Source: Xanthomonas chitinilytica (GTDB lineage: Bacteria; Pseudomonadota; Gammaproteobacteria; Xanthomonadales; Xanthomonadaceae). Taken from it: a DNA stretch of 64,000 nt. The translations under genes and the position numbers were made by a program. Below, in pieces: positions 27,313 through 35,427 of this stretch (position 1 is its first letter; every line of letters starts with the position of its first letter). The notes below the pieces were generated by a model, which had not been told where the DNA came from, ran no database searches, and saw only the letters and a list, made by a program, of their open reading frames with translations. The stretch spans positions 62,001-126,000 of the forward strand of contig NZ_JAPCHY010000012.1 of the NCBI RefSeq assembly GCF_026107455.2, in the 5' to 3' direction.

Positions 27313-28018
27313 CGGCAGCCGCATCTGGCTGCCGGCGGCGGTGATGCTGGCTTGTGCGGCCGCCATCGCCGGCGAAGTGACGGTATCGCCCGCCGAGGGG
27401 CCGGAGCAGGCGGGAATGGTCGAGATCCGCGCGCTGGCGCCGGACATCGTGCTGGACATCCGCTGCGCCGGCAGCGACAACTTCACCGGCCGCCCGGTGC
27501 CCGGTTACGAGGCGGGCAAGTGCTACCTGCTGCGGCCGGTGGCCGAAGCGCTGGCACGGGTGCAGCAGGCGCTGCGCACGCAGGGATATTCGTTGCAGGT
27601 ATTCGACTGCTACCGGCCGGTGCGCGCGGTGCAGGCGTTCGTGGCGTGGATCGACGAAGCCGACGACCCGGCCGCCAGGCAGCGCTACTACCCGCGCCTG
27701 GCCAAGTCCGAACTGCTCGGCGGCGGCTACATCGCCGCGACCTCCGGCCACAGCCGCGGCGCTACCGTCGACCTGGGCCTGCTCGATTGCCGCAGTGGCC
27801 GCTGCGTCGCGCTGGACATGGGCACCGGCTTCGATCATTTCGACCCGCTGGCGCACACCGATGCCGCCGGCATCGACGCGCGCCAGCGCGGGAACCGGCA
27901 GCGGTTGTTGCAGGCGATGGCGGCGCAGGGGTTCGCGAACTATCCGCAGGAATGGTGGCACTACACGCTGAAGCCCGAACCGGACCCGCTTACCGCCTAC
28001 GGTTTCCCGGTGCGTTGA
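27293..28018 (+). CDS. Exported D-Ala-D-Ala dipeptidase (VanX/DdpX-type)
   Basis: A 241-residue M15D metallopeptidase that hydrolyses free D-Ala-D-Ala. Zinc ligands and catalytic residues are all visible: SGHSRGATVD at 151-160 (His153, Asp160), EWWH at 220-223 (Glu220 base, His223), and the transition-state Arg in YRPVRAV near 111. A signal-like hydrophobic stretch spans about 11-27, suggesting a periplasmic enzyme; this is nutritional or recycling VanX rather than glycopeptide resistance, since no vanHA genes are present. The only suitable start is GTG at 27293, inside the upstream gene, implying coupling. Confidence 0.9.
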   Translation: MSRIVRSGSRIWLPAAVMLACAAAIAGEVTVSPAEGPEQAGMVEIRALAPDIVLDIRCAGSDNFTGRPVPGYEAGKCYLLRPVAEALARVQQALRTQGYSLQVFDCYRPVRAVQAFVAWIDEADDPAARQRYYPRLAKSELLGGGYIAATSGHSRGATVDLGLLDCRSGRCVALDMGTGFDHFDPLAHTDAAGIDARQRGNRQRLLQAMAAQGFANYPQEWWHYTLKPEPDPLTAYGFPVR

Positions 28019-28078
28019 CGACGGCGCCAGGCCGGCGGGCGCATGCTGGTGGCCGTTCCGTACCGTCGCGAGGCCGCC

Positions 28079-28276
28079 ATGTCCATGGATACCCAGTTCG
28101 TCACGCTGCAATGTCCCTACTGCGGCGAGGCCACCGACCTGGTGGTCGACGTGTCGATCCGCCAGCAGCAGTACATCGAGGATTGCCAGGTGTGCTGCCG
28201 GCCGATGCAGGTGCGGGTGAGCGTCGATGAGGACGACCTGGCGCAGGTGCAGGTGCTGTCCGAGGACGATGGCTGA
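28079..28276 (+). CDS. CPXCG-motif cysteine-rich protein
   Basis: A 65-residue protein with CPYCG at residues 11-15 and CQVCC near 35-39, forming a likely zinc knuckle. It belongs to the small CPXCG family, conserved in gammaproteobacteria with no known function. The ATG at 28079 gives MSMDTQFVTLQCPYCGE, the family-like start. It is a separate small gene after vanX with no obvious functional link. Confidence 0.85.
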   Translation: MSMDTQFVTLQCPYCGEATDLVVDVSIRQQQYIEDCQVCCRPMQVRVSVDEDDLAQVQVLSEDDG

Positions 28277-28322
28277 GGGCGGCAGCCGCTAGACTGTGCG
28301 GCCTTCCCGCGGAGCCCGCCCG

Positions 28323-28712
28323 ATGAACCTGCCGCTGCACCTTGGCCTGCTGGGCTCGCTGGAAGCCGGGCTCATCGCCTTGTTGATCGGGTTCGCGGTG
28401 TTCTTCCTGTGGCAGAAGCTGTGCCGGTGGCTGCGCTGGTCGCACGGGCACGCCATCGGCTGGGCCAGCCTGATCGCGGTGGCGGTGGGCGCCGGCGTGG
28501 ACGCCTGGAACCTGTTCTACCTGGGCATGGTGCGGCTGGAGTCGCCGCTGTACGCGCGGATCGCACTGGCCAGCATCCACGATCCCAACGAGCTGGGCAC
28601 GCGCGTGGTGCTCGAAATCAGCGGCGCGCTGGCCGGCGTGGCCTTGGGCTGGTGGGTGTTCAGTTCGCGGTCGGATGCGGACAAGCCGTCGCGGCACGAC
28701 GGGCCGCGCTAG
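28323..28712 (+). CDS. Small membrane protein of unknown function
   Basis: A 129-residue protein with three hydrophobic segments: about 12-32, 45-65 and 96-116, the last containing LEISGALAGVALGWWVF. No conserved catalytic motif is recognised. The ATG at 28323 follows GGAG at a spacing of eight, and coding bias matches its neighbours. The C-terminal tail is hydrophilic and probably cytoplasmic. Confidence 0.7.
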   Translation: MNLPLHLGLLGSLEAGLIALLIGFAVFFLWQKLCRWLRWSHGHAIGWASLIAVAVGAGVDAWNLFYLGMVRLESPLYARIALASIHDPNELGTRVVLEISGALAGVALGWWVFSSRSDADKPSRHDGPR

Positions 28713-28935
28713 AAAGCACGATCCATATCCCAGTTTCGGTCGCGTTGAACGCATGCCTTACCGCACGCTCACCGATCGCTAACCAATGCGGTAACCGTTC
28801 CGGCGGCGGCGTAGGTTAAGCCCGCGTGGGCGCCGCGATTCGGGGGCAATGGCGATTCAGGCAAGGGGCGGCAGGGTAGTGACCGTGCGGAAAACGCCGC
28901 GCGATCTTCACCGCTGATCAGAGAGGAAACCACCC

Positions 28936-29271
28936 ATGACTCTTCGCAATCGCAATTCCCTGTTCGCCCTCGTTGCCGCCGCCGGTGCCGCGCTCGCCTT
29001 CCCGGCGATGGCGCAGGATGCCCAGCAGCAGGCGGCGGAAGCCCAGGAGCGGGCGGCACAGGCGCAGCAGACCGATGCCGCCGCTGCGCAGGCTTCGGAA
29101 GGCGGCCAGACCTGGGCCAGCGTCGATACCGACGGCAACGGCAGCATCAGCAAGCAGGAGGCCCAGGTGAATGCCGGCCTGTCGCAGGTGTTCGACCAGG
29201 CCGACGCCAATGGCGACGGCCAGCTCACGCCGGACGAATACAAGGCCTTCGTGGATGCGCAGAACAACTGA
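28936..29271 (+). CDS. Exported EF-hand calcium-binding protein
   Basis: A 111-residue protein with a signal peptide (1-26, ending AMAQ), an Ala/Gln-rich helical linker, and a pair of EF-hands at the C terminus. The loops DTDGNGSISKQE and DANGDGQLTPDE have the correct acidic residues for Ca2+ at positions 1, 3, 5 and 12. Small periplasmic EF-hand proteins like this are typical of Xanthomonadaceae; function is unknown, possibly calcium buffering or signalling. An AGAGAGGAAAC ribosome-binding site precedes the start, and a terminator follows. Confidence 0.87.
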   Translation: MTLRNRNSLFALVAAAGAALAFPAMAQDAQQQAAEAQERAAQAQQTDAAAAQASEGGQTWASVDTDGNGSISKQEAQVNAGLSQVFDQADANGDGQLTPDEYKAFVDAQNN

Positions 29272-29295
29272 CCCGCATCCACGGCGGCAGGCAAC

Positions 29296-29324
29296 GGAAA
29301 GGGCGGCGCACAGCCGCCCTTTCC
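29296..29324 (+). terminator. Terminator-like hairpin after the EF-hand gene
   Basis: Perfect 12-bp stem GGAAAGGGCGGC / GCCGCCCTTTCC with loop GCACA, beginning 24 bp after the stop. The T-tract is short (inside the stem). It may serve both the EF-hand gene and as a boundary to the HAD gene. Confidence 0.7.
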
Positions 29325-29355
29325 ATGTATGGCGATGGCTCGCTATCCTCGCCCG

Positions 29356-30111
29356 ATGACCATTTCCCCCTCCTTTCGCCACCACGCCATCGGCCTGGTG
29401 GGCTTCGACGGCGACGACACGCTCTGGAAGAGCGAGGACTACTACCGGCTCGCCGAGCAGCAGTTCGAGCAGATCCTCGGCCACTACATCGACCTGCACG
29501 ACGCCGGCACGCTGCGCCACCTGCTGGCGGTGGAGCGGCGCAACCTGGCCGTGTTCGGCTACGGCGTCAAGGGCATGACCCTGTCGATGATCGAGGCGGC
29601 GATCGAACTGACCGACGCCCGCATCAGCGCCCGCCACCTGCAGCAGGTGGTGGAGATCGGCCGCGCCACGCTGCAGCACCCGGTCGAGCTGATCGACGGC
29701 GTGCGCGAGGCGGTGGCCGAGATCGCCGCCGACTTCCCGGTGGTGCTGATCACCAAGGGCGACCTGTTCCACCAGGAGCAGAAGATCGCGCTGTCCGGCC
29801 TGCGCGACCTGTTCCCGCGCATCGAGATCGTGTCGGAGAAGGACGATGCGACCTACGCCCGGGTGCTGGCCGAGTTCGACCTGCCGCCGGAGCGCTTCGT
29901 GATGGTGGGCAACTCGCTGCGCTCGGACATCGAGCCGGTGATCGCGCTGGGCGGCTGGGGCGTGCATACCCCGTATGCGGTGACCTGGGCGCACGAAGCC
30001 GAGCACGGCGTCGCCAGCGACGAACCGCGCCTGCGCGAAGCGCCCACCGCCGCGGCCTGGCCGCAGGCGGTGCACGCGATAGACGCGGCGGCGCGCCTGG
30101 CCGCCGCCTGA
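29356..30111 (+). CDS. HAD-superfamily hydrolase
   Basis: A 251-residue haloacid-dehalogenase-like phosphatase. Motif I is FDGDDTLW at residues 17-24 (nucleophilic first Asp), motif II is LITKGD near 132, and motif III/IV is VGNSLRSDIEPVIALG near 194. The helical cap lies between about 28 and 105. It is likely a small-molecule phosphatase of the YjjG/5'-nucleotidase type; the substrate is not predictable. Its 3' end is duplicated 11.2 kb downstream, so this gene marks the left border of an inserted block. Confidence 0.88.
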   Translation: MTISPSFRHHAIGLVGFDGDDTLWKSEDYYRLAEQQFEQILGHYIDLHDAGTLRHLLAVERRNLAVFGYGVKGMTLSMIEAAIELTDARISARHLQQVVEIGRATLQHPVELIDGVREAVAEIAADFPVVLITKGDLFHQEQKIALSGLRDLFPRIEIVSEKDDATYARVLAEFDLPPERFVMVGNSLRSDIEPVIALGGWGVHTPYAVTWAHEAEHGVASDEPRLREAPTAAAWPQAVHAIDAAARLAAA

Positions 30112-30172
30112 CGCGGGCCGGGGCAGGCGGCACAGTCGCCGCTTGTCCGCGCACCTTCCTCCGTCGGCCCAG
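30031..30172 (+). repeat. Left flanking direct repeat (HAD 3' end plus start of former neighbour)
   Basis: This segment aligns with 41222-41362 at a constant offset of 11191 over at least 120 bp, with about 104 identities by hand count. It contains the last 27 codons of the HAD gene, the stop, and a copy of the first bases of the gene at 41334, in which the start ATG is TTG (30143) and the frame soon diverges. It defines the left edge of the block. Confidence 0.8.
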
Positions 30173-30994
30173 GAACCTTCGCGCAGTTCGGCTTTCCGGC
30201 CATACGCAACGGTTGCGGTACCTGGGCGGAGCCGATGAGGCCCTGGAGCGCGCCGGACAGGTTGTTGCCTGATCTCGCGCCGATGGCCCCCGGCCATGTT
30301 GTGCAGGTCGTCATCTGCCGCCCGGAGGCGATATCCCGGGCGGCCTCATCCCGCAACCATCGGCGAAATGCACCGGGGCGAGGCCCGCGGCCTCGACAGG
30401 GGCAGGGCATGGGCGTGGTGGGATGACCCGGCCCCAAGCACCATCGGGCCAGGCAGGGGGCGGAACCGCATCGCGTTAGTTTCTCTAATGTGGATGGCAA
30501 GACAACTCGTTTGTCGCCAGCCCTGTCCTCCGCGACCATACCGTCCTCCCGGCGGAGGTCTTCGTGGTGCGTATCGAAAACGGGATCCCGATGCACCGGT
30601 GTCCGCCGGCAACCAGGCAGGGTCGCTGCCGCGATGATGCGTTCCATCCATCGGCAACCGGACAGGGGTCTTTGACGGCACGATCATCCGCTTGGAACGG
30701 CATGAGCTTCGCTCCCCGGGCGGCGGCTGCCGGAACGCGCACGCTGGCGCCGGTCCATCGCGGGATCGGCGCCATGCCGGGCAGGTCGGAGCGCCCGGTC
30801 CGATGGATGGACCGCGCAAGGCCATACCCGAGCCGGCCGCTTCGGTACAGCCTGCGGCGCCGGGAGCATGAGGAAGTTGCAGCGGTCCGAGCGGATGGAG
30901 GGCGCTTCATGCCGACCGGAACTTCAGGAGAGCGGCGGCCCGGGTCGAGTGATGGCCGCCGCACGATCGCACCATGGTTTCAGGAGGATATTGC
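30173..30994. other. Non-coding or decayed stretch of about 820 bp
   Basis: Several open frames cross this stretch on both strands, but none has a family match, a supported start or a consistent codon bias. It may hold a decayed gene or the leader of the DUF2268 gene. A purine-rich AGGAGG at its right end (30982-30987) is the ribosome-binding site of the next gene. I see nothing else. Confidence 0.6.
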
Positions 30995-31978
30995 GTGACA
31001 TATCGGAAGGGCAGGACACACACGTATTCCGCGGCATTCGCGCTTGCCTGGATGCTGATGCCGGCTCCCGGCGGGAACGCCGCACCGGCCACGAGCACCC
31101 CGCGCGTGGAGATCGACACGAGCGACGTCGACCTGTTCTACAAGGTCTATGACGCGGCGGGCGGCGCGCCCACGGCGCAGCAGATCGATGGCGAGTATCT
31201 GGACAAGGGCTCGCCGGGGCTGAAGACCCTCGCCCGCCTGCGCAACGTCACCGGCCAACGCATCGTCGATGCAATGACCGCCAACCCGGCGCTGTACAGC
31301 GACGCCAGGCGTTGCAGCGAGGCGCTTCCGCGGGCGCGCGGACGCCTCGACGCGGCGTTGCACAAGTTCGGCTCGATGTACGAGGGTGCGACATTCCCGC
31401 CTGTCACCATCGCCATCAGCCGCGGCAAGCCCATCGCCGTGGCCGGCCCGGACACGGGGATCCAGGTCGGATTCGAAGCGTTGTGCGGCGTCGACTGGAT
31501 CAATCCATCGCTCGAAGACCGGATCGTCTCCGTGCTTGCGCATGAGTATGCGCACGTACAGCAGCCATACGTGCGCACGGTCGTGGACAAGAAGGAACCG
31601 ACGGTACTGGAGATCGCGCTGAGCGAAGGCATAGCGGAGTTCGTCGCGGAGCTGATTGCCGGAGGGATCGCCTACACCAGCAACGCCGAGGCGGCCCGAG
31701 GACGCGAGCTCGAGATCGAATCCGCATTCGTCGCCGACATCGACAGCACCGACCTGTCCCGCTGGGCGTACAACTCATCCCAGGACACGCCTGGCGACCT
31801 CGCATACTGGGTCGGCTACCGCATTGCGAAAGCCTACTACCGCAGCGCCGACGACAAGCGCCAGGCCTTGCGCGAGATCCTGGAAATGGATGACCCGAAG
31901 GCCTTTCTGGCGCGCAGCGGCTGGTATCCCGGAATCGATCTGGAGGCCGCGGGCGCCGGATCCACGCCCGGTGATTGA
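30995..31978 (+). CDS. Exported DUF2268-type putative zinc protease
   Basis: A 327-residue protein with a signal peptide (about 1-30) and a gluzincin-like metalloprotease domain. HEYAH at 183-187 supplies the HExxH zinc site, and SEGIAEF at 210-216 supplies the downstream third ligand, as in DUF2268 predicted Zn-dependent proteases. The substrate is unknown. The GTG at 30995 is chosen over the ATG at 30974 because AGGAGG sits seven bases before the GTG and the signal peptide then starts normally. It is the first gene of the accessory block. Confidence 0.8.
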   Translation: MTYRKGRTHTYSAAFALAWMLMPAPGGNAAPATSTPRVEIDTSDVDLFYKVYDAAGGAPTAQQIDGEYLDKGSPGLKTLARLRNVTGQRIVDAMTANPALYSDARRCSEALPRARGRLDAALHKFGSMYEGATFPPVTIAISRGKPIAVAGPDTGIQVGFEALCGVDWINPSLEDRIVSVLAHEYAHVQQPYVRTVVDKKEPTVLEIALSEGIAEFVAELIAGGIAYTSNAEAARGRELEIESAFVADIDSTDLSRWAYNSSQDTPGDLAYWVGYRIAKAYYRSADDKRQALREILEMDDPKAFLARSGWYPGIDLEAAGAGSTPGD

Positions 31979-32041
31979 GCCATCGCCGGCGACAACCGGA
32001 TGGCCGATGGCCGCCTCGTTGCGGAAGCGTGCCGCCCGCCG

Positions 32042-32068
32042 CGTCACAACCCGGGGCGCTGGATCGTC
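32042..32068 (+). promoter_or_regulatory. ECF41-type promoter upstream of the AhpD-like gene
   Basis: CGTCACA (32042-32048), 16-bp spacer, CGTC (32065-32068). The known target of ECF41 sigma factors is TGTCACA-N16-CGTC, so six of seven -35 bases, the spacer and all of the -10 match. It lies 32 bp before the start of the carboxymuconolactone decarboxylase-like gene and two genes upstream of nothing else likely to use it, so it is the expected autoregulated promoter of this module. Confidence 0.85.
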
Positions 32069-32100
32069 ATAAAGGTGTATCCACCACCGATGAAGGCCCC

Positions 32101-32529
32101 ATGAGCACCAAGCCGTTCAATTACTACGCCACCGCTCCGGACGTATTCGAGAAGCTGGAGGGCGTCCATGCCGCCATCGATACCCATGGGCTCGACCGCA
32201 CGATCCACCACCTGGTGCAGCTGCGGGCGTCCCAGATCAACGGTTGCGCCTATTGCGTGAAGATGCACACGCGCGAAGCGCGCGAGGACGGGGAGACCGA
32301 CGCACGTCTCGACCGGCTCCTGGTGTGGAAGCACACGACAGACTTCAGCGAGAAGGAGCGCGTCGCTCTGGAGTGGACCGAGACCCTCACCGGCCTGGAC
32401 CCGAAGAGCGACTATGGCGCAGTCCGCGACCGGCTGCGCAACCACTTCAGCGATGCCGAGGTAAGTGCGCTGACCTTTACCGTCGCGATGATCAATCTCT
32501 GGAACCGGGTCCAGATCTCCTCCCACTAA
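32101..32529 (+). CDS. AhpD-like carboxymuconolactone decarboxylase-family protein
   Basis: A 142-residue all-helical protein of the CMD/AhpD superfamily. CAYCVKMH at 49-56 gives the redox-active CxxC pair (Cys49, Cys52) and the conserved His56, as in alkylhydroperoxidase-like members. It lies one base before the ECF41 sigma gene and downstream of an ECF41-type promoter; genes of this family are the hallmark partner of ECF41 sigma factors. A peroxide- or electrophile-reducing role is likely, but the physiological substrate of these partners is not known. Confidence 0.9.
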   Translation: MSTKPFNYYATAPDVFEKLEGVHAAIDTHGLDRTIHHLVQLRASQINGCAYCVKMHTREAREDGETDARLDRLLVWKHTTDFSEKERVALEWTETLTGLDPKSDYGAVRDRLRNHFSDAEVSALTFTVAMINLWNRVQISSH

Positions 32530-32530
32530 G

Positions 32531-33427
32531 ATGAATGCAAAGCGCTCGCTTCTTGTGTTCGAAGAGCGCCGGGCATTCCTGCTCGGTCTCGCCTACCGCA
32601 TCCTCGGCTCCTACGCGGAAGCCGAGGATGCGGTACAGGACACGTACCTCAAGTGGAGCCAGGCCGACGACGGGAGCATCGACAACCCGGCGGCCTGGCT
32701 GACGGCGACCTGCACCCGCCGCTGCATCGACATGCTGCGTGCGGCGAGGCAGACGCGGGTCGACTACATCGGATCCTGGCTGCCGGAACCCATCTCCGTG
32801 GCAAGCGAAGCGACGCCCGAAACGACAGCCGAGTTGTCCTCGACATTGTCGATGGCGTTCCTGCTGCTGCTGGAGCGGCTGACCCCGAAGGAACGCGCCG
32901 CCTACCTGCTGTACGAGATATTCGACAGGCCCTATCCGGATGTCGCGCAGGCACTGGGAGTGAACGAGCTCGCCTGCCGGAAGCTGGTTTCCCGCGCGCG
33001 GGAGAAGGTCGGCAAGGACGTGGTCAGGAGCGCGGTTCCCCGCGAACGCCAGGTGGAGCTGCTGGCCGCGTTCAGATGCGCGGTGGAGACGGGGTCCACG
33101 GCCCGGCTCGCCGCGCTGATGTCCGACGACGTCCGCCTCAGTGCCGATGGCGGCGGCAAGGTGCCCGCACTGCTGCAGGACCTTGCCGGCAAGCCCCGCG
33201 TGCTCGAGTTCGTCTCCGGGCGGCTGCGCCAGTACTGGCGCCAATACCGGGACTGGGAATACACCGACATCAATGGCGTCATGGGCGCCACCCTCTTCGA
33301 GGGGGAGCAGATCGTCGCCTCGTTGAGCTTCGCATACGACGGGCAGGCGAAACTGACGGGGATATTCATCACCCGCAATCCGGACAAGCTGGCCCACTTG
33401 CCCATGCCCGGGGCAAGAATCCAGTGA
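32531..33427 (+). CDS. ECF41-family RNA polymerase sigma factor with SnoaL-like C-terminal extension
   Basis: A 298-residue sigma factor. Region 2 (about 10-75, RILGSYAEAEDAVQDTYLKW) and region 4 (about 110-165, PYPDVAQALGVNELACRKLVSRARE) are followed by a SnoaL-like domain of about 120 residues that replaces a separate anti-sigma factor. All three ECF41 signatures are intact: WLPEP at 83-87 in the linker, DGGGK at 206-210, and NPDKL at 283-287. In this family the extension both inhibits and supports activity. It overlaps the MFS gene by four bases (GTGA). Confidence 0.93.
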   Translation: MNAKRSLLVFEERRAFLLGLAYRILGSYAEAEDAVQDTYLKWSQADDGSIDNPAAWLTATCTRRCIDMLRAARQTRVDYIGSWLPEPISVASEATPETTAELSSTLSMAFLLLLERLTPKERAAYLLYEIFDRPYPDVAQALGVNELACRKLVSRAREKVGKDVVRSAVPRERQVELLAAFRCAVETGSTARLAALMSDDVRLSADGGGKVPALLQDLAGKPRVLEFVSGRLRQYWRQYRDWEYTDINGVMGATLFEGEQIVASLSFAYDGQAKLTGIFITRNPDKLAHLPMPGARIQ

Positions 33428-34851
33428 GCCGGCGCGAATCGGATCCGGCAGTCGGGTCGACGGGCGCCGGCTGGAGGGAGCTGCTTTCCGGCAAGGACCT
33501 GCTTCTCTCGGCGTTGCTCTGCGGCGGCGTGGCGCTGCATGCCATCAACCTCTACGTTTCCACCACCATCCTGCCCTCCGTCGTGCAGGATATCGGCGGA
33601 ATCGAGTACTACGCATGGAACACCACGGCATTCGTGGTCGCCTCCATTCTCGGCGCGGCAATGGCCTCGAGGCTGCTCGGTCGCGCCGGCCCGAAGTTGG
33701 GCTATATCGCCGGGGCGCTGGTGTTCGCCGCCGGATCGGCCAGCTGCGCGCTGGCGCCGGAGATGTGGGTGATGCTGGTTGGCCGCGGAATACAGGGTTT
33801 CGGGGGCGGCGTGCTGCTGGCGCTGGCCTATGCGCTGATACAACGGGTATTCGCCGAACCGCTGTGGCCGCGGGCGCTGGCGCTGCTGTCGAGCATGTGG
33901 GGGATCGCCACGCTCCTCGGGCCGGCGGTGGGCGGCATCTTCGCGGAGCTCGGGAACTGGCGCGCCGCTTTCGCATCGCTGGTGCTGGCGACGGGGGTGT
34001 TCGTGTCGATCGCCGCCATCGCTCTCCCGGGGCGCGGCCGCGAGGCGCCTTCCACGGAACCCGTGCCCTGGGTCCAGCTCGCCTTGCTGACGGCCGCGGT
34101 CCTCGCCGCTTCATGGGCAAGCCTGGCCAACGGCAGCGCCTGGATCGCGGCCTGCGTCGTACTCGCCTGCGTCCTGGTTCGTGCGCTGGTCCATGTCGAC
34201 AACAGGGCCGGGCACCGGCTCTTTCCCCGCAACACGTTCAAGTCGGGTTCGATACTCGGGGCGCTGTATGCCGTGTCGGCGCTGATGGCCGTCTCGGTCA
34301 CCTGCACCGAGATATTCCTTCCGCTGTTCCTGCAGGAACTGCAAGGCCATTCTCCCCTCGTGGCGGGGTACATCGCGGCGGTGATGTCGGCGGGCTGGAC
34401 CGGCGCTGCGGTCATGAGCGCCGGCCTGCGGGGAGCCGCCCTCGATCGTGCGGCGAAGCTGGGTCCGGCACTCTCGCTGGTGTCGCTGATCGCGCTTGCG
34501 ATCATCCTGCCTTCGTCATCCTTTGCCGGGACCCGGTTGCCGACGGTACTCACGGCGGTCGCCCTGACGACCGCAGGCATGGGCGTCGGCATGATCTATC
34601 CCCATCTCTCCGCGCGGATCATGCGGACCGCGCCGGCCGACGAGCAGGACAGCGCGGCGGCCTCGATCATGACGGCGCAGCTGTGCGCGACCGCATTCGG
34701 GGCGGCGCTCGCCGGGCTGGTGGTCAATCTTGCCGGGGCGCCTCACGACGGTGGCGCGCTGGATGCGGCCGCTGCCGCCCGCTGGCTGTTTGCGGTGGTA
34801 GCGCTTGCGCCGGCGTTCTGCCTGCCGATGCTGCGGAACAGCTGGCGATAG
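33424..34851 (+). CDS. MFS transporter of the EmrB-like drug export type
   Basis: A 475-residue membrane protein with about fourteen hydrophobic spans, as in the DHA2 (EmrB/QacA) group. The motif GRGIQGFGGGVLLALAYALIQ near residue 116 and the antiporter-type LLGPAVGGIFAELGNWR near 163 support proton-driven export. The substrate is unknown. The GTG at 33424 overlaps the sigma factor stop codon, so the transporter is translationally coupled to ECF41 and likely a member of its regulon. Confidence 0.85.
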   Translation: MSRRESDPAVGSTGAGWRELLSGKDLLLSALLCGGVALHAINLYVSTTILPSVVQDIGGIEYYAWNTTAFVVASILGAAMASRLLGRAGPKLGYIAGALVFAAGSASCALAPEMWVMLVGRGIQGFGGGVLLALAYALIQRVFAEPLWPRALALLSSMWGIATLLGPAVGGIFAELGNWRAAFASLVLATGVFVSIAAIALPGRGREAPSTEPVPWVQLALLTAAVLAASWASLANGSAWIAACVVLACVLVRALVHVDNRAGHRLFPRNTFKSGSILGALYAVSALMAVSVTCTEIFLPLFLQELQGHSPLVAGYIAAVMSAGWTGAAVMSAGLRGAALDRAAKLGPALSLVSLIALAIILPSSSFAGTRLPTVLTAVALTTAGMGVGMIYPHLSARIMRTAPADEQDSAAASIMTAQLCATAFGAALAGLVVNLAGAPHDGGALDAAAAARWLFAVVALAPAFCLPMLRNSWR

Positions 34852-34958
34852 CTGCCGGAGCGCTGCCGGGGCCGGCCAATGCCGGATCGGCTGCGATCCA
34901 CGAACCGGCCTGGGCCAAAAGCGGTTCGCACCGAGTGGGTAGCCATGGTGCGAAGCCG

Positions 34959-35345
34959 TCATCGGCTCCGCTGGTCGAAGCCTTCCCGCGCCGACAGCAG
35001 TTTCTGGAAGTGCGCTTCCGCCCAGTCGTCCACGGGGGCGAGCACCTGGTTCAGGGATCGCCCCATCGGCGTGATCCGGTATTCGACGTGCGGGGGAACG
35101 GTCTGGTGATCGATCCGCTCCACCAGGCCGTTGCGCTCCAGTTCCCGCAGCGTCTGCGTGAGCATCTTCTGCGAGATGCCGTCGATCAGCCGCAGGAACT
35201 CGTTGTTGCGTATCGGGCGCTCCACCAGCAGCGGAACGATCAGGAGCGCCCATTTGGACGCGATCGTCTCCAGCACGCTGCGCGATGGGCAGGAGGCGCT
35301 GTAGACGTTGCCGCGGGTCCGCTTCGATCTCATCCTGGCGTCCAT
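34959..35345 (-). CDS. HxlR-family transcriptional regulator
   Basis: A 128-residue winged-helix protein of the HxlR/MarR-like family (ASKWALLIVPLLVERPIRNNEFLRLIDGISQKMLTQTLRELE is the DNA-binding core). A Cys near the N terminus (SASCPSRSVLE) is in the position that senses electrophiles or quinones in YodB/QorR-type members. The start is either 35345 or 35333; I take the first. It is divergent from the SMR-azoreductase pair, and an AT-rich stretch with AAGGTGCGTACTTG (35355-35369) between them is a reasonable operator, since HxlR sites often carry GTACTT-like half-sites. Confidence 0.85.
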   Translation of the reverse strand: MDARMRSKRTRGNVYSASCPSRSVLETIASKWALLIVPLLVERPIRNNEFLRLIDGISQKMLTQTLRELERNGLVERIDHQTVPPHVEYRITPMGRSLNQVLAPVDDWAEAHFQKLLSAREGFDQRSR

Positions 35346-35427
35346 AGGAACCAAAAGGTGCGTACTTGTTTCCGGGAAAGCGTATACACAGAATGCGCCC
35401 GGGTTCAATTCCTTTTGGAGAAGCGCA

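Noticed and set aside
22447-27486. A very long open frame (about 1,680 codons) on the minus strand antisense to the TonB receptor and serine hydrolase genes
   Set aside because: It arises from GC-rich third positions of the real plus-strand genes, has no family motifs, and crosses known gene boundaries and a terminator.
27293-28018. Vancomycin-resistance VanX
   Set aside because: No vanH, vanA, vanR or vanS genes are near and the enzyme has an export signal; it fits nutritional or recycling D,D-dipeptidase use in the murein locus.
30173-30994. Several overlapping open frames on both strands considered as small genes
   Set aside because: No recognisable family, no consistent ribosome-binding site, and codon bias unlike genuine genes; treated as non-coding or decayed.
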